Assembly (NCBI GenBank): GCA_946800325.1
Contig: OX326961.1
Coordinates: 14,196,215 to 14,260,214, forward strand
Length of the DNA: 64,000 nucleotides
Direction of reading: 5' to 3'
Source: Luzula sylvatica
Lineage: Eukaryota > Streptophyta > Magnoliopsida > Poales > Juncaceae
The notes under the pieces were generated by a model that was not told where the DNA came from, made no database searches, and saw only the letters and a list, made by a program, of their open reading frames with translations. Shown here piece after piece: positions 21,670 through 32,430 of the stretch (positions are counted from its first letter, which is position 1; each line of letters begins with the position of its first letter). The position numbers and the translations under genes were made by a program.

Positions 21670-22988
21670 AATCGCTCGTTAAAACCATCGAAAATCGATG
21701 ATTTAATTCGAATTTAGGAAATTTTAGAATTTTAGGGCTGAATTTCAGAAATTAGAAAAGCTGGCAGAATAGGGTTCGTTCGAACGAACTTGGAGTTGCG
21801 TTCGAACGAACTGGTCTGGTCGAACGAACCTAGTGTTCGGTTCGAACGGACTGATCTGTTCGAACGAACTTGGAGTTGCGTTCGAACGGACCTATTTCTG
21901 GTTCAAAAAAAAAAAAAAAATGTTGAAATTTTTTTTTTCTGACGTTTCTCGATCGAACTTGGAGTTGCGATCGTTCGAACAATTTTCTGGACAACCAATT
22001 TTTTTTTCTGTCAAAAATGCCCAATAATTTTAAAATTTCCAATTTATAAATTCGATACGGTATAGCATATAGCCTAAAACGGGGATGATTGTTTGTGTTG
22101 CTTGTAATGTGTGTTGTGTGGGGGCCGGTGAGCTTTCCAAATTGTATTTTATTTAATTATGTGGGGACCGGTGAGTCTTCCAAAGTTGTAATAAAATAAA
22201 ATAGGTTTAGTTTTGAAGAAGGACCTTCAAGGAAAGACGACACGAAGACGACACGACACGAAGATTGGATCTTCACATGAAGCAATGAATCATCTTGGGT
22301 TTTAGGGTTGGGAATTTTAGGGTTTTATGATTGCTCATAAAACTAAAAGGCCTATATGCTATACCATAATTTTATTTGTTATTGTGAATGAATAAAATAA
22401 ATGATTTTAATAAAAAGTAAAATCCTCCCACGTAATTATCAAGTCTTATGTCTCCCTAAATGGAACCTTCTAGACTAGTGTTTGTTTATCTGTGTTGCAT
22501 GGCCATAGTCTGGCACAGATTTACACGTGCGTAGCAAGGAAGGCATGCATTGATTAGGAATTGACGTGTTGCATGGCCATAGTCTGGCATGTCAAGTCGC
22601 TGATTGAATGATATTCCATTTGTGGTTTGGACTTGACCAATTCACTAGCTAGGCTAGGGTTTGGGGCAAGGAGTGAGGTACACACACTCTGGTTTTGAGT
22701 TGGACTCAATACCGGACCTCACGAATAAAGCAAGAATCGTCTTGGAGATGATTGGACACCGTCCTACCCGACGTGATGTAATTTTAAGTGGTTGGCCATA
22801 GTCACCTTAGAAATACGTTAAATAGGGATCTTGTCCATTATGAGATTTAAGGTATCAAATCTCCGTTTCAATAGTGGGGGCTATTTGAAATGATAAAATA
22901 ATGGGTATTTCAAGTTATTTAAAAATGAATTTTAATATATGAAAGACCACGTTATTAATTACATTATTTTTCAAAAATTGTAGAATTC
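21670..22988 (+). other. Inner Copia leader (PBS to gag)
   Basis: An untranslated leader of about 1.3 kb. 21771-21985 repeats the TTCGAACGAAC-type motifs of the LTR around a poly(A) and oligo(T) stretch. 22493-22589 holds two copies of a motif containing GCATGGCCATAGTCTGGCA, and a third shorter GGCCATAGTC lies near 22794. The same motif reappears once in the 3' untranslated region (27207-27229). Packaging and dimerisation signals are expected in this region in LTR elements, but none is proven here. Confidence 0.7.
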
Positions 22989-25900
22989 ATGGCTTTACCA
23001 AGTAATAACCGCTTCAGTTTGCGTTCCATTTTGGAAAGGGAACGAATGAACGGAAAGAATTTTCTCGACTGGCAGAGGAATCTGGGATTCGTTCTGAAAC
23101 AGGAAGGAAAGGCACATGTCTTGGAGACGCCTATCCCTCCTGTGCCAGGGGATAAAGCAACTGAGGATGAGACATTCGAATATACGACCATGATGGACGA
23201 TTCGAATGATGTCACATGCCTCATGTTGGCTACTATGACTCCTGAATATCAAATCCAGTTTGAGAAACAGGATGCATACGAGATTATGAAACAGCTCAGG
23301 GAGATGTTTCAGGTTCAAGCAAGGGTGGAGAAGTACCAAGCTCTTGGCAATGCGACGCAATGCAAGATGCAAGATGGTACGCCTGTTAGCTCGCACCTTC
23401 TCAAGATGAAAGGATATTTCGATCATCTTGAGAGGCTTGGAATAAAATTCGAGGTGGAGTTACAAACTGATTTGATCATGTTGTCGCTACCACCGAGTTT
23501 CGATTCGTTCATTTCGCATTTCCACATGTCAGACATGAAAAGGACCATTCCCCAGCTTATCGGAATGCTCAGAACATTCGAAGCTGACATGAAACCACGG
23601 TACATGAAGTCTAGGACTTCGGAAGTATTGGTGGTTGAAGGGAAGAGTCCAAGCAATGGGAACAAAAACAAGAAGAGGAAGGCAAAGGGTAACAAGGTTG
23701 CGCCTAAGCCTGTGGGCAAGAAAGCCAAGGATGACAAGAAGTGTTTCCACTGCCTCAAGGAGGGGCATTGGAAGCGTGATTGCGAGATCTTCCTGAGGGA
23801 GAGCAAGCAAAAGACCGCTTCCTTGGACACACCGGCATCAGGTATTTTTGTTATCGAATCTTATTTCTTTACTTCATTATCATGGGTGTTGGACACTGGA
23901 TGTGGGACTCATATTTGTAATAATATGCAGGGCCTAAGAAGTAGAAGATCTTTGATTCGTGGCGAAGTTGATTTACGCGTCGGGAATGGAGCTAGAGTAG
24001 CAGCACTAGCCGAAGGGACGTATGATTTAACTTTGCCAAATGGACTTATTTTAGTTTTGGATAATTGTTGTTATGTACCTACTTTGAGTAGGAGTATTAT
24101 TTCTGTTTCTAGACTTATTGCGGATGGATATGAATTAGTTATTGGTACTAATGATTGTTTTATTCGCAAGAATGGCATTTTCTTTAGTAATGTTCTAGTT
24201 GAAAATGGTCTATATGTCTTGGATTTAGATAATAACAACAATAATCAGTCCATTTATAACATAAATACTACTCAAACTAATGAAACATACTCATGGCATT
24301 GTCGTCTCGGACACATAAACGAGAAACTCATTGCTAGACTCCAAAAGGATGGAGTGCTAGATTCTTTTGACTTAGAGTCAATAGAAAATTGCGAATCTTG
24401 TTTGATGGGTAAGATGACAAAGACACCTTTCTCCAAGAAAGGAGAAAGATCGAAAGATGTGTTGGCCCTCATACATTCCGATGTATGTGGACCGATGAGT
24501 GTCGAGGCTAGAAATGGGTATCGCTATTTCGTGACTTTTACTGACGATTATAGTAGATATGGATATCTATACTTAATGCGTCACAAAAGTGAAACTTTTG
24601 AGAAATTCAAAGAGTTTCAACACGAAGTAGAACTTCAACTGGGCAAGAAAGTAAAAGCCATTCGATCGGATCGAGGTGGTGAATACTTGAGCTATGAGTT
24701 TGAGGACTATCTTCGAGATTGTGGTATAGTATCACAATGGACTCCACCCGGTACACCCCAATGGAATGGAGTGTCCGAGAGGAGGAATCGGACCTTGTTG
24801 GACATGGTTCGCTCGATGATGAGTCGAACGGATTTGCCAAAGTCATTTTGGGGTTTCGCGCTTCAAACGGCCGCTCATATACTGAATAGAGTTCCGACCA
24901 AATCAGTTGACAGGACACCATATGAGATATGGCATGGCAAGGTGCCATCATTGTCTTATCTAAAGATTTGGGGTTGCGAGGCATACGTCAAAAGGTTATT
25001 GACGGAAAAACTCGAGCCAAGATCAGACAAGTGTTTATTTGTGGGGTATCCTCAAGAAACCAAAGGATACTACTTTTACTTGCCTAGCGAAAACAAGGTT
25101 TTCGTGGCTCGACGAGGACACTTATTAGAGAAGGAATTCCTAGATCGTCAAGCCAGTGGGAGTAAAATTGATCTCGAAGAAATTCGAGAACCACAAAGTG
25201 AACAAGTTGATCTGGAACAAGATTCTGAGTTACCATTGGATGGTGAACCAGAATCTAGTACACAAGCTATACGTAGATCTAGTAGGAATCGTCAAGAACC
25301 TGAGAGATATGGATTTCTCATTAGTAATGACGATGATGAGTTGACTCTAGATGACGAGCCAACTTCCTACAAAGGTGCTATGTCTAGCCTGGATTCCTCG
25401 AAATGGCATGACGCCATGAAAACCGAGATCCAGTCCATGTATGATAATAAGGTTTGGAATCTTATTGATCTACCTAATGGTGCTAAGACCGTTGGGTGCA
25501 AATGGGTTTTCAAGAAGAAAACCGACATGGATGGTAATGTACATACTTTTAAAGCAAGACTGGTGGCGAAAGGTTTCAAGCAAATCCATGGTATAGACTA
25601 TGATGAAACGTTTTCTCCAGTAGCCATGTTTAAAAGTATTCGCATTCTTCTAGCAATAGCTGCATATCACGATTATGAGATATGGCAGATGGATGTCAAA
25701 ACCGCTTTCCTTAACGGGAACCTTACCGAGGATGTGTATATGACACAACCCGAGGGTTTTGTCGATCCAAAGAATACGAATAAAGTGTGCAAGCTTGTGA
25801 GATCCATTTATGGATTAAAGCAAGCATCTCGTGCGTGGAACATACGATTCGATGAGGTCATCGCAAAGTATGGTTTCATTCAAAATATCGAGGAACCTTG

Positions 25901-26936
25901 TGTATACAAGAAATTCAGTGGGAGTTCGGTCGTATTCCTCATCTTGTACGTGGACGACATCTTACTCATTGGAAATGACATCCCAATGCTTAACCAGGTT
26001 AAGGCATATTTGGGTAGTCAATTCGCAATGAAGGACTTAGGAGAAGCCGCCTATATTTTAGGCGTGAAGATCTATAGAGATAGATCGAGGAGACTTCTCG
26101 GACTAAGTCAAAGTACATATATTGACAAAGTGATCACTAGGTTTCACATGGAGCAATCCAAGAAAGGATTTCTGCCAATGTCACATGGCATTTCTCTCAC
26201 AAAGGATCAGTGTCCTTCAACAGACGCTGAACGTGAGCGAATGAGTCGGATCCCATATGCTTCGGCTATAGGATCGATCATGTATGCCATGATATGTACT
26301 AGACCAGATGTCGCATATGCGTTGAGTGTGACTTCTCGCTATCAGTCTGATCCCGGGGAAGTTCACTGGTCCGCAGTCAAGAGCATTCTTAAGTATCTCA
26401 GGAATACTAAAGATATGTTTCTTGTCTATGGTGGTTCGGAAAGAGATCTGATTATCCAAGGATATACAGATGCTAGTTTCCAAACTTGCCCGGACGATTT
26501 CCAATCTCAAAGTGGTTATGTCTTCACGCTTAATGGCGGAGCTGTTGTTTGGAAAAGCTCCAAGCAGAAGACAGTGGCTGATTCTACAACTGAAGCGGAA
26601 TACATCGCGGCTTCGGAAGCCGCAAAGGAGGCTGTCTGGCTACGACAGTTCGTGATGGAACTTGGCATTGTGCCAAGCATCTCGGGTCCCATGGATGTAT
26701 ATTGTGACAATAACAGAGCGATAGCACAATCCAAGGAACCGCGAGCGCATCACAGGTCCAAGCATGTACTCCGGCGTTACCACTTGATTCGTGAGATTAC
26801 GAAGAGAGGTGACGTGAGAATAATGAAGATACCTACTGATGATAACGTGGCCGATCCATTTACGAAGCCACTATCACGTGCCAAGCATGAGCAGCATGCT
26901 AGGGCGATAGGATTGGGATATCTATCGCAGTGTTAG
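22989..26936 (+). CDS. Copia gag-pol polyprotein, intact
   Basis: 1,315 codons with no stop. Order: gag (about 1-230); CCHC zinc knuckle (CFHCLKEGHWKRDC, 252-265) binding element RNA; aspartic protease with DTG at 302-304; the GAG-pre-integrase motif (WHCRLGHIN near 436); integrase with candidate D498, D561 and E597 and an SDRGGEY signature. RT follows (KWVFKKKTDMD near 838, MDVKTAFLNG near 901, catalytic YVDD at 987-990), then RNase H (GYTDASFQ near 1158, DSTTEAEYIA near 1198) and an ADPFTK terminal motif. Integrase before RT is the Copia order. The ATG sits just after AATTC at the end of the leader. All catalytic residues are present, so the protein could be functional. Gag and pol share one frame, as is usual for plant Copia. 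Confidence 0.97.
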   Translation: MALPSNNRFSLRSILERERMNGKNFLDWQRNLGFVLKQEGKAHVLETPIPPVPGDKATEDETFEYTTMMDDSNDVTCLMLATMTPEYQIQFEKQDAYEIMKQLREMFQVQARVEKYQALGNATQCKMQDGTPVSSHLLKMKGYFDHLERLGIKFEVELQTDLIMLSLPPSFDSFISHFHMSDMKRTIPQLIGMLRTFEADMKPRYMKSRTSEVLVVEGKSPSNGNKNKKRKAKGNKVAPKPVGKKAKDDKKCFHCLKEGHWKRDCEIFLRESKQKTASLDTPASGIFVIESYFFTSLSWVLDTGCGTHICNNMQGLRSRRSLIRGEVDLRVGNGARVAALAEGTYDLTLPNGLILVLDNCCYVPTLSRSIISVSRLIADGYELVIGTNDCFIRKNGIFFSNVLVENGLYVLDLDNNNNNQSIYNINTTQTNETYSWHCRLGHINEKLIARLQKDGVLDSFDLESIENCESCLMGKMTKTPFSKKGERSKDVLALIHSDVCGPMSVEARNGYRYFVTFTDDYSRYGYLYLMRHKSETFEKFKEFQHEVELQLGKKVKAIRSDRGGEYLSYEFEDYLRDCGIVSQWTPPGTPQWNGVSERRNRTLLDMVRSMMSRTDLPKSFWGFALQTAAHILNRVPTKSVDRTPYEIWHGKVPSLSYLKIWGCEAYVKRLLTEKLEPRSDKCLFVGYPQETKGYYFYLPSENKVFVARRGHLLEKEFLDRQASGSKIDLEEIREPQSEQVDLEQDSELPLDGEPESSTQAIRRSSRNRQEPERYGFLISNDDDELTLDDEPTSYKGAMSSLDSSKWHDAMKTEIQSMYDNKVWNLIDLPNGAKTVGCKWVFKKKTDMDGNVHTFKARLVAKGFKQIHGIDYDETFSPVAMFKSIRILLAIAAYHDYEIWQMDVKTAFLNGNLTEDVYMTQPEGFVDPKNTNKVCKLVRSIYGLKQASRAWNIRFDEVIAKYGFIQNIEEPCVYKKFSGSSVVFLILYVDDILLIGNDIPMLNQVKAYLGSQFAMKDLGEAAYILGVKIYRDRSRRLLGLSQSTYIDKVITRFHMEQSKKGFLPMSHGISLTKDQCPSTDAERERMSRIPYASAIGSIMYAMICTRPDVAYALSVTSRYQSDPGEVHWSAVKSILKYLRNTKDMFLVYGGSERDLIIQGYTDASFQTCPDDFQSQSGYVFTLNGGAVVWKSSKQKTVADSTTEAEYIAASEAAKEAVWLRQFVMELGIVPSISGPMDVYCDNNRAIAQSKEPRAHHRSKHVLRRYHLIREITKRGDVRIMKIPTDDNVADPFTKPLSRAKHEQHARAIGLGYLSQC

Positions 26937-28224
26937 AATGGGTGTTTTATTTATGTTTCTTATTGTATAAGGGGATTCGATCTGCCTAGTGCAAGTGGGA
27001 GAACATTTATTATGCCCTAGGCGTGTGATTTGGATTGTATTTGTTTATGAGACAGATATTTATATTATTATTCTTCATATGACCTAAACCTTCATATTTC
27101 AAAAAATTTAAATAACAAGAAAGTGTGTGAGGTTATTCGATTATAATAATCGGATAGACCTTGAATTTTATTCTAGTTTAGTGCATCGAGTCAATTGAGA
27201 ATAATATGTTGCATGGCCATAGTCTGGCATATTGATTCGTCAATTGAATGATAGTAAAACCACTAAACGGAATGAATATAATTCTAAAACGTCCCTGGTG
27301 TATAAAGTTGTTCATAGGTTTGAACCAGGTAGTCCATTCACTGAATGGAGACTTTTACATACACTGGCATATTCGTAGATGAGATGATCAGGTTTTACTG
27401 ATCTGGGACGGTAGCGTCGATTCTATAATATGGATATACGCGGCGTCGTATATTGGACTGACCACTATATGAGTTTGTGACATGGTCAGAGTCATTGGAG
27501 ACGAACTCATATCCAGATAGTGCGTTTTAGTTCTTCATACTTGAGTGATCTCATGGATACCTAGTATGTGAAAAGGCAATGCTTTGATATAATTAACCCT
27601 ACGCGTAACTGTGTAGCCGTGATTACTATTGAGTATTGGTTTTAGCATAGGCAAAGGATGTGAGGTTGCAAGATAGGAATTGTTCCTTTCTAACCTTGAA
27701 AAAGGATAGAGGGAGATATCTCTCGGGCCCCTCGATTGAATTGAGATTGATGAAATGCTTGGCCAAGCTCGATGGAACTCAGCAGAGTTCGCATTGTTAT
27801 TATCAATCTAATTCTTATCGAGAAAGAGTATATCTGATCAAAAAGAAAAGAGGATGACTTGAAGTCTTAGGATTCACCGTGACTCTTTTGATCGGAAGAT
27901 ATCGCGAACAAGAGGACTAGTAACACTTATCTGAGCTAGGTATGAAAATGTACTGCATCTTCATAAAGGTGTTCTCCACCTTTTTCGTGCTAATTCTGGA
28001 TAGGTATTAACGGCAGTCTAGTGCTCGCAATACCTTGTGGATTGCTGCCATATCCACTGCCAGTCTTAGACGAACCTACACGGTCACACCAAGATTTCGT
28101 AACATATCGGATTCTCAAGATAATGCTCACCAATACGTTTGTTGGACAAACAAAATGGAATCACATGAGATTAGATCTCACGACATATGTTGGACATATG
28201 GCCAAGTTGATTAAGTCTTAATCC
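26937..28224 (+). other. Inner Copia 3' untranslated region
   Basis: About 1.3 kb between the pol stop and the polypurine tract with no convincing ORF. 27110-27290 resembles the 5' leader, including one copy of the GCATGGCCATAGTCTGGCA motif followed by CAATTGAATGATA. A long 3' region holding leader-like sequence is unusual and may reflect recombination or a conserved RNA signal. Confidence 0.65.
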
Positions 28225-28235
28225 AAGAGGGAGTT
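28225..28235 (+). other. Inner Copia polypurine tract
   Basis: AAGAGGGAGTT immediately 5' of the 3' LTR; it primes plus-strand synthesis. Confidence 0.85.
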
Positions 28236-28864
28236 TGAAAGAAAATATGGCTTAAGAATTAACTTGGAAGAATTTATATAAATAGGCAATTCTGCAGTCA
28301 GAATAAGGTTAGTTCGAACTAACTATATCAGTGCGTTCGAACGGACTTATTCGTGATAAACAGAAGTAGGTTCGTTCGAACGAACATTTAGGTGCGTTCG
28401 AACGAACTGGGTTCGTTCGAACGAACTATGTTAAGTGCGTTCGAACTGACATGTTTCCTATATATATAAAGTTCTGATTCCGGAATTTGACCTAAGTTTT
28501 TCTAGGGTTTTGAGCCGTCGTTTCTCTTTCCTCTTCCACAGAATTCCAGATCAGATCTGGTGAGATTGAGAGGGAGATTCGAGCAAGGATCTTGAGAGAT
28601 TGATCGTGACGGCGACTAGAACGGCGTTGGCGATTTCCGATTGGTCGAAATCAAGGTGGACACGAGTAGAGGGATTGCACGAGCGATTCTTGGAGAAGGT
28701 TCACGGATTTGGAGAAGTAATCGACACGTACTAACTTGTACGAGGTAATTATCTCCAACTCTTCCTTTTTCGTTGGTTTTAGGGCGTGATCCAGGGTAGA
28801 ATTAGGTTACGCATGCGTGAATAATTCCGCTGCACACTATGATAATCGTGTGCGTAACCCTACA
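28236..28864 (+). repeat. Inner Copia 3' LTR
   Basis: 629 bp, identical to 21028-21656 in my reading. Followed by the TSD GTCTC (28865-28869), after which the outer element resumes. Confidence 0.96.
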
Positions 28865-28869
28865 GTCTC

Positions 28870-30981
28870 AAAATTAACCTACTCTTTGAGCCGCATTGAA
28901 TCATTCAACGCGCTCTAGCTCTTAAAACTATTTCATGAGCGCTGTGTTTTACTTTCATATACACCCGAATTCTCAAAACAATTTTGAGAATATGCGTCTA
29001 TACATGCCACCACAAGGCACGTACTATCGTTCGATTCCTTCTTAAAGTTTATCGAACCCGGCTTTCTCTAAAGCCAATGCCTCGAGCCCCGAATCTACCA
29101 TTTCCGTGTCCAACACGTTCCTTTAAGTCTAAGAACTATTCTTTGACTATCAAGGTTAATAACGGTAATTCCAGCCCAAAAGCCATCTATCATATCGATC
29201 TCATCGATATATTTGGTGTTGCTTGAAAACATAATTCTAAACGGATGATGAAGATTAACTCCTAACCGTGCGTACTTAATCTATATGCTTATATGATGAA
29301 TATATGACAGTGTTATTTTATCGAATCGATAATCCTCATACCGATACGGGACTCCAAGTACATAACACTCAAGACCCATATTTCCGTTCCTCCCACAAGT
29401 GACTTTAGCCTATCGGGTGGGATCCCGTTATTTAGGTAGGATTATATCCAATCGTATCCAATACGACTCTTGAACCTTTATAGGATTTCGGTGATGGATC
29501 GTATCCCATACAATTCCAGTTCCGTGTGTGCATCCTATCTATGCCCCGAACTCTAATCGGATTAGCTTGGACGGTTAAGTCACAACCATCTCCAACGTAT
29601 CGTTCAAATAAGCTACTAGTGAGTCGACTTTAGCCTGTGCCTCACAAGTCCCGATTTAACGCTTGCCACCCTTTCGATGGTTACAATATCACGTGCCCGA
29701 CTTTAGCCTGAACCCACGTGAAACGTAATCACCAAACTCGGTGGTTGTGGATATGGAAGGCATTTCCATGACTTAAATATTATGAGGGATCAAGCCATTG
29801 CATGTTTCTAAATCCGTGACATAAACATATTATATCACTATCACAAGATTTTCAATATGCATATGATTTTTTTAGGGAGACTAATTATTCTAAATAATTA
29901 ATTATCTAATATGCTAGTATGATAGAATTAATTGATTAGAGATAAAGATAGGCCTAAAGGTATGTATATCTCATATACATCTTTTCAAACAAAAAACTGC
30001 ATATACCCTTTCAGTAATCTGTCAGAACGAAAATGGTAAATTCCTCTGACAGAAAATCAACTAACAAAAAAGTTGTAGATAATATTATTATCTTTCCAAC
30101 CCAATTTGGACCAGCCCAATTGGAGTTCGGACCCGAAAGTTACGGCCGTTTTACTGACTTTATGTCAAACTGTCGCACCCTTTCGGTATTTCATTAGAAC
30201 GACACTGATACTTCGCTCAAATGAAATATATTACAACATGAAAGTTCTAGATAATCTCATTATCTAACTAACCCAATATGAACCATTCAAATCTAAGTTT
30301 CCTACTGAACGTTATACCAGTTTTAGTAAAATACGGACAAATGAAAAGGTAAGTATATCCAATAGACACCTTTTCAACCAGAAAACCACAGACACCTTTT
30401 CAGTATTCTGTTGAAACGAAAATATTAAATTGTTCCATACGACTTGGAACGTGAACTAAAGTTCTAGATAATCTTATTATCTAACTAACCCAATTGGATT
30501 GGACTCAATTGGAGTTTCGATGCGACATATACGGACGTTTTAGTCTCTGTATGTCAAACAGTCGCACCCATTCAGTATTCCATAAAAACGACACTGATAA
30601 TTCGTTCAAATGAAAAAACTTTCTGTTTCAAAGTCATATATAATCCCATTATATAACTACGCCAATTTGATCCAATCAATTTGGAGTTTCCCACTGAAAA
30701 TTATCTTAGTTTTACTCACTGTTTCGTATTCTAATTTTCTGCAGATTTTGCCGTTTCTTCCGTTTTCGCTCGTTTCCAAAACGATCAATCATGAAACCTT
30801 TTCACGATCATTCCTAGATACTCTCAATCAACTTTTGATCGATCTCTAGTGAATTCTACTTGTGATTTTTAACGAAATTGGAATCTCTATATCTATCATC
30901 ATGCAAACTCGTACGAACTTTGATAACCCGTGCGTATATCGAATATACGACTATGATTCGACCCTCGAATCGATGGCGATC
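28870..30981 (-). other. Outer Copia gag/leader region with LTR-derived modules
   Basis: On the minus strand this runs from the primer-binding site into the leader and gag position. No gag frame survives. Three GGCTAAAGTC copies (complement of GACTTTAGCC near 29401, 29628 and 29699) resemble the GGCCATAGTC motif of the inner element's leader. The segments 29940-30330 and 30335-30715 each repeat, in diverged form, the LTR portion 31540-31960 (shared phrases such as GACAGAAAATCA, AGTTGTAGATAAT, CACCCTTTCGGTATTTCA). The leader thus carries two LTR-like modules of about 380 bp. Confidence 0.6.
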
Positions 30982-30994
30982 GCTCTAATACCAC
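30982..30994 (-). other. Outer Copia primer-binding site
   Basis: The complement reads GTGGTATTAGAGC, one mismatch from the usual TGGTATCAGAGC. It lies directly inside the right LTR and confirms the minus orientation. Confidence 0.85.
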
Positions 30995-32031
30995 TGTTGG
31001 GGAATATTCTCGACCCCAGGCCCGCACAGCGGAATGAAGGCCCGGTCCGATTCCCCGATTCCCGAGATCACGCCACGACTTCGAGAGTACGATGCAATTA
31101 GAAGGATAGATCTATACCAGTGCCAAATTGATGGCACACGAAGGGTTGATCGCCGCCTTCTATTTCCTGTCACGTTGGTGATAATCCGCGCGTCCCATAC
31201 CACGCGTCCTTCACCAATCGTTTGCTACGCCGGTTCACTCGACTTCGTCCTCGTGCGTCCAAGCGTTTCCACCGTCTTTCTTACTCGAGTCGATCACAAT
31301 CGAAGAGTCACAAACGTCACTCCTCTACTTGTATCCACGGTGATTCGTAAGACGTCGGTCGCGGATGCACCTGCCTAGACGATGCACCGGCGAACTTGCT
31401 CGATCTAATCGATTCTCTATCACTCGAAAAACTCCTTTCTCGATTTCTCTCTTTTCGCACCTTTTTCACTCAATAGAGAAATGTCTCTCTTTAATATTCT
31501 GAATGAAATTGCTATTCAGTTGATTCAACAGATTAGAGTGTCTATATTAGAGAGAAAATATCCTATTTATTATCTAATAGGATCAAGATTAGCCAAAAGG
31601 CATGTATATCCAATATACATCCTTTCACACAGAATACTGCATGAACCTGGTCAGTATTCTGTCCAGACGAAATTGATAAATTTCTCTGACAGAAAATCAC
31701 CCAACATAAAAGTTGTAGATAATCTTATTATCTACTCCACCCAATTTGGCCCAGCCTAATTGGAGTTCGTATGCAAATGTTATGACTGTTTTACTAACTG
31801 TATGTCATACTGTTGCACCCTTTCGGTATTTCACATAAACGACACTGATACTTCGTTCATATGAAATATATTTCTACATGAAGGTTATAGATAATCCAAT
31901 TATCTATCTAACCCAATTTGAACCATTCAAATCGGATTTTCCCTCTGACAGTTATGGCCACGAATGTACGCTTACATTTGTTCATCCACGTGTACACTTT
32001 TACGGTTGATCCTGAAACTGTATTTCCTTCA
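30995..32031 (-). repeat. Outer Copia 5' LTR
   Basis: 1,037 bp starting TGTTGGGGAATATTC and ending TTTCCTTCA on the plus strand, followed by the TSD AAACG (32032-32036). Roughly a dozen substitutions separate it from 15700-16734, and the outermost bases differ (TGTTGGGG against TGAGGG). Confidence 0.93.
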
Positions 32032-32189
32032 AAACGATATAATATAATATTATATAATATAATATAATATACTATAATATAGTATAAATAATTAAATATA
32101 TAATATAACATAATATAAAACATTATAATATAATATAATATAAGGTATTATAATATAAACCAATATAATATAATATAGTATAGTATAAT

Positions 32190-32430
32190 TTAGGAAAAAG
32201 TATGTTTTTGGTCCCTAACAAATACCGAAATGTTCAACTTGCCCCCTGACTATTTTTTTGGTTCACTTTGCCCCCTAAACTTGTTATTTTTGTTCTATTT
32301 GCCCCCTCCGTCAAATAACTCCTGCCCCCCCCCCCGGTTAAATGGCTGTTAAATATGCTGACGTGACATTATTTTATACTTATTTTATGTTGACGTGGCA
32401 AGTATTCAAATTCAAAAATACCCTTCTTTA
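32190..32430. mobile_element. Terminal fragment of an unclassified DNA transposon
   Basis: GGAAAAAGTATGTTTTTGGTC opens a stretch with repeated TTGCCCCCT phrases (32237-32305) and a C13 run, then ACGTGGCAAGTATTC, before the first CCGACGGGCCGTCGG motif at 32432. The style is that of long-TIR plant DNA transposons, but I found no inverted partner end in the window, so it is a truncated or rearranged end. Confidence 0.4.

Larger units (their letters stand above)
21028..28864 (+). mobile_element. Inner Ty1/Copia retrotransposon, apparently intact (7,837 bp)
   Basis: A complete element nested in the outer Copia in the opposite orientation. The LTRs at 21028-21656 and 28236-28864 are both 629 bp, start TG, end CA and are identical in my base-by-base reading. 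A primer-binding site (TGGTATCAGAGC, 21658-21669) and a polypurine tract (AAGAGGGAGTT, 28225-28235) are in place. One uninterrupted 1,315-codon gag-pol frame lies between (22989-26936). A leader of about 1.3 kb and a 3' untranslated region of about 1.3 kb share repeated motifs. Identical LTRs imply very recent insertion. All parts needed for movement appear present. Confidence 0.96.
15700..32031 (-). mobile_element. Outer Ty1/Copia retrotransposon, decayed, minus strand
   Basis: The LTRs are 15700-16734 and 30995-32031, with the 5-bp TSD AAACG at 15695-15699 and 32032-32036. On the minus strand the 5' LTR is the right one. A primer-binding site complementary to initiator Met-tRNA follows (GTGGTATTAGAGC, at 30994-30982), and a polypurine tract (GAGTGGGAGAC, complement of 16735-16745) precedes the left LTR. 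A second Copia (21028-28864) with its own TSD splits the body. Without it the element is about 8.5 kb. Recognisable integrase and RT pieces are full of stops and frameshifts. The LTRs differ at only about a dozen sites by eye, plus a small indel at the outer tip. Confidence 0.92.

Noticed and set aside
22964..26734. Several minus-strand frames of 60-143 codons across the inner Copia polyprotein
   Set aside because: They are antisense shadows of the intact gag-pol frame and show no protein-like features.
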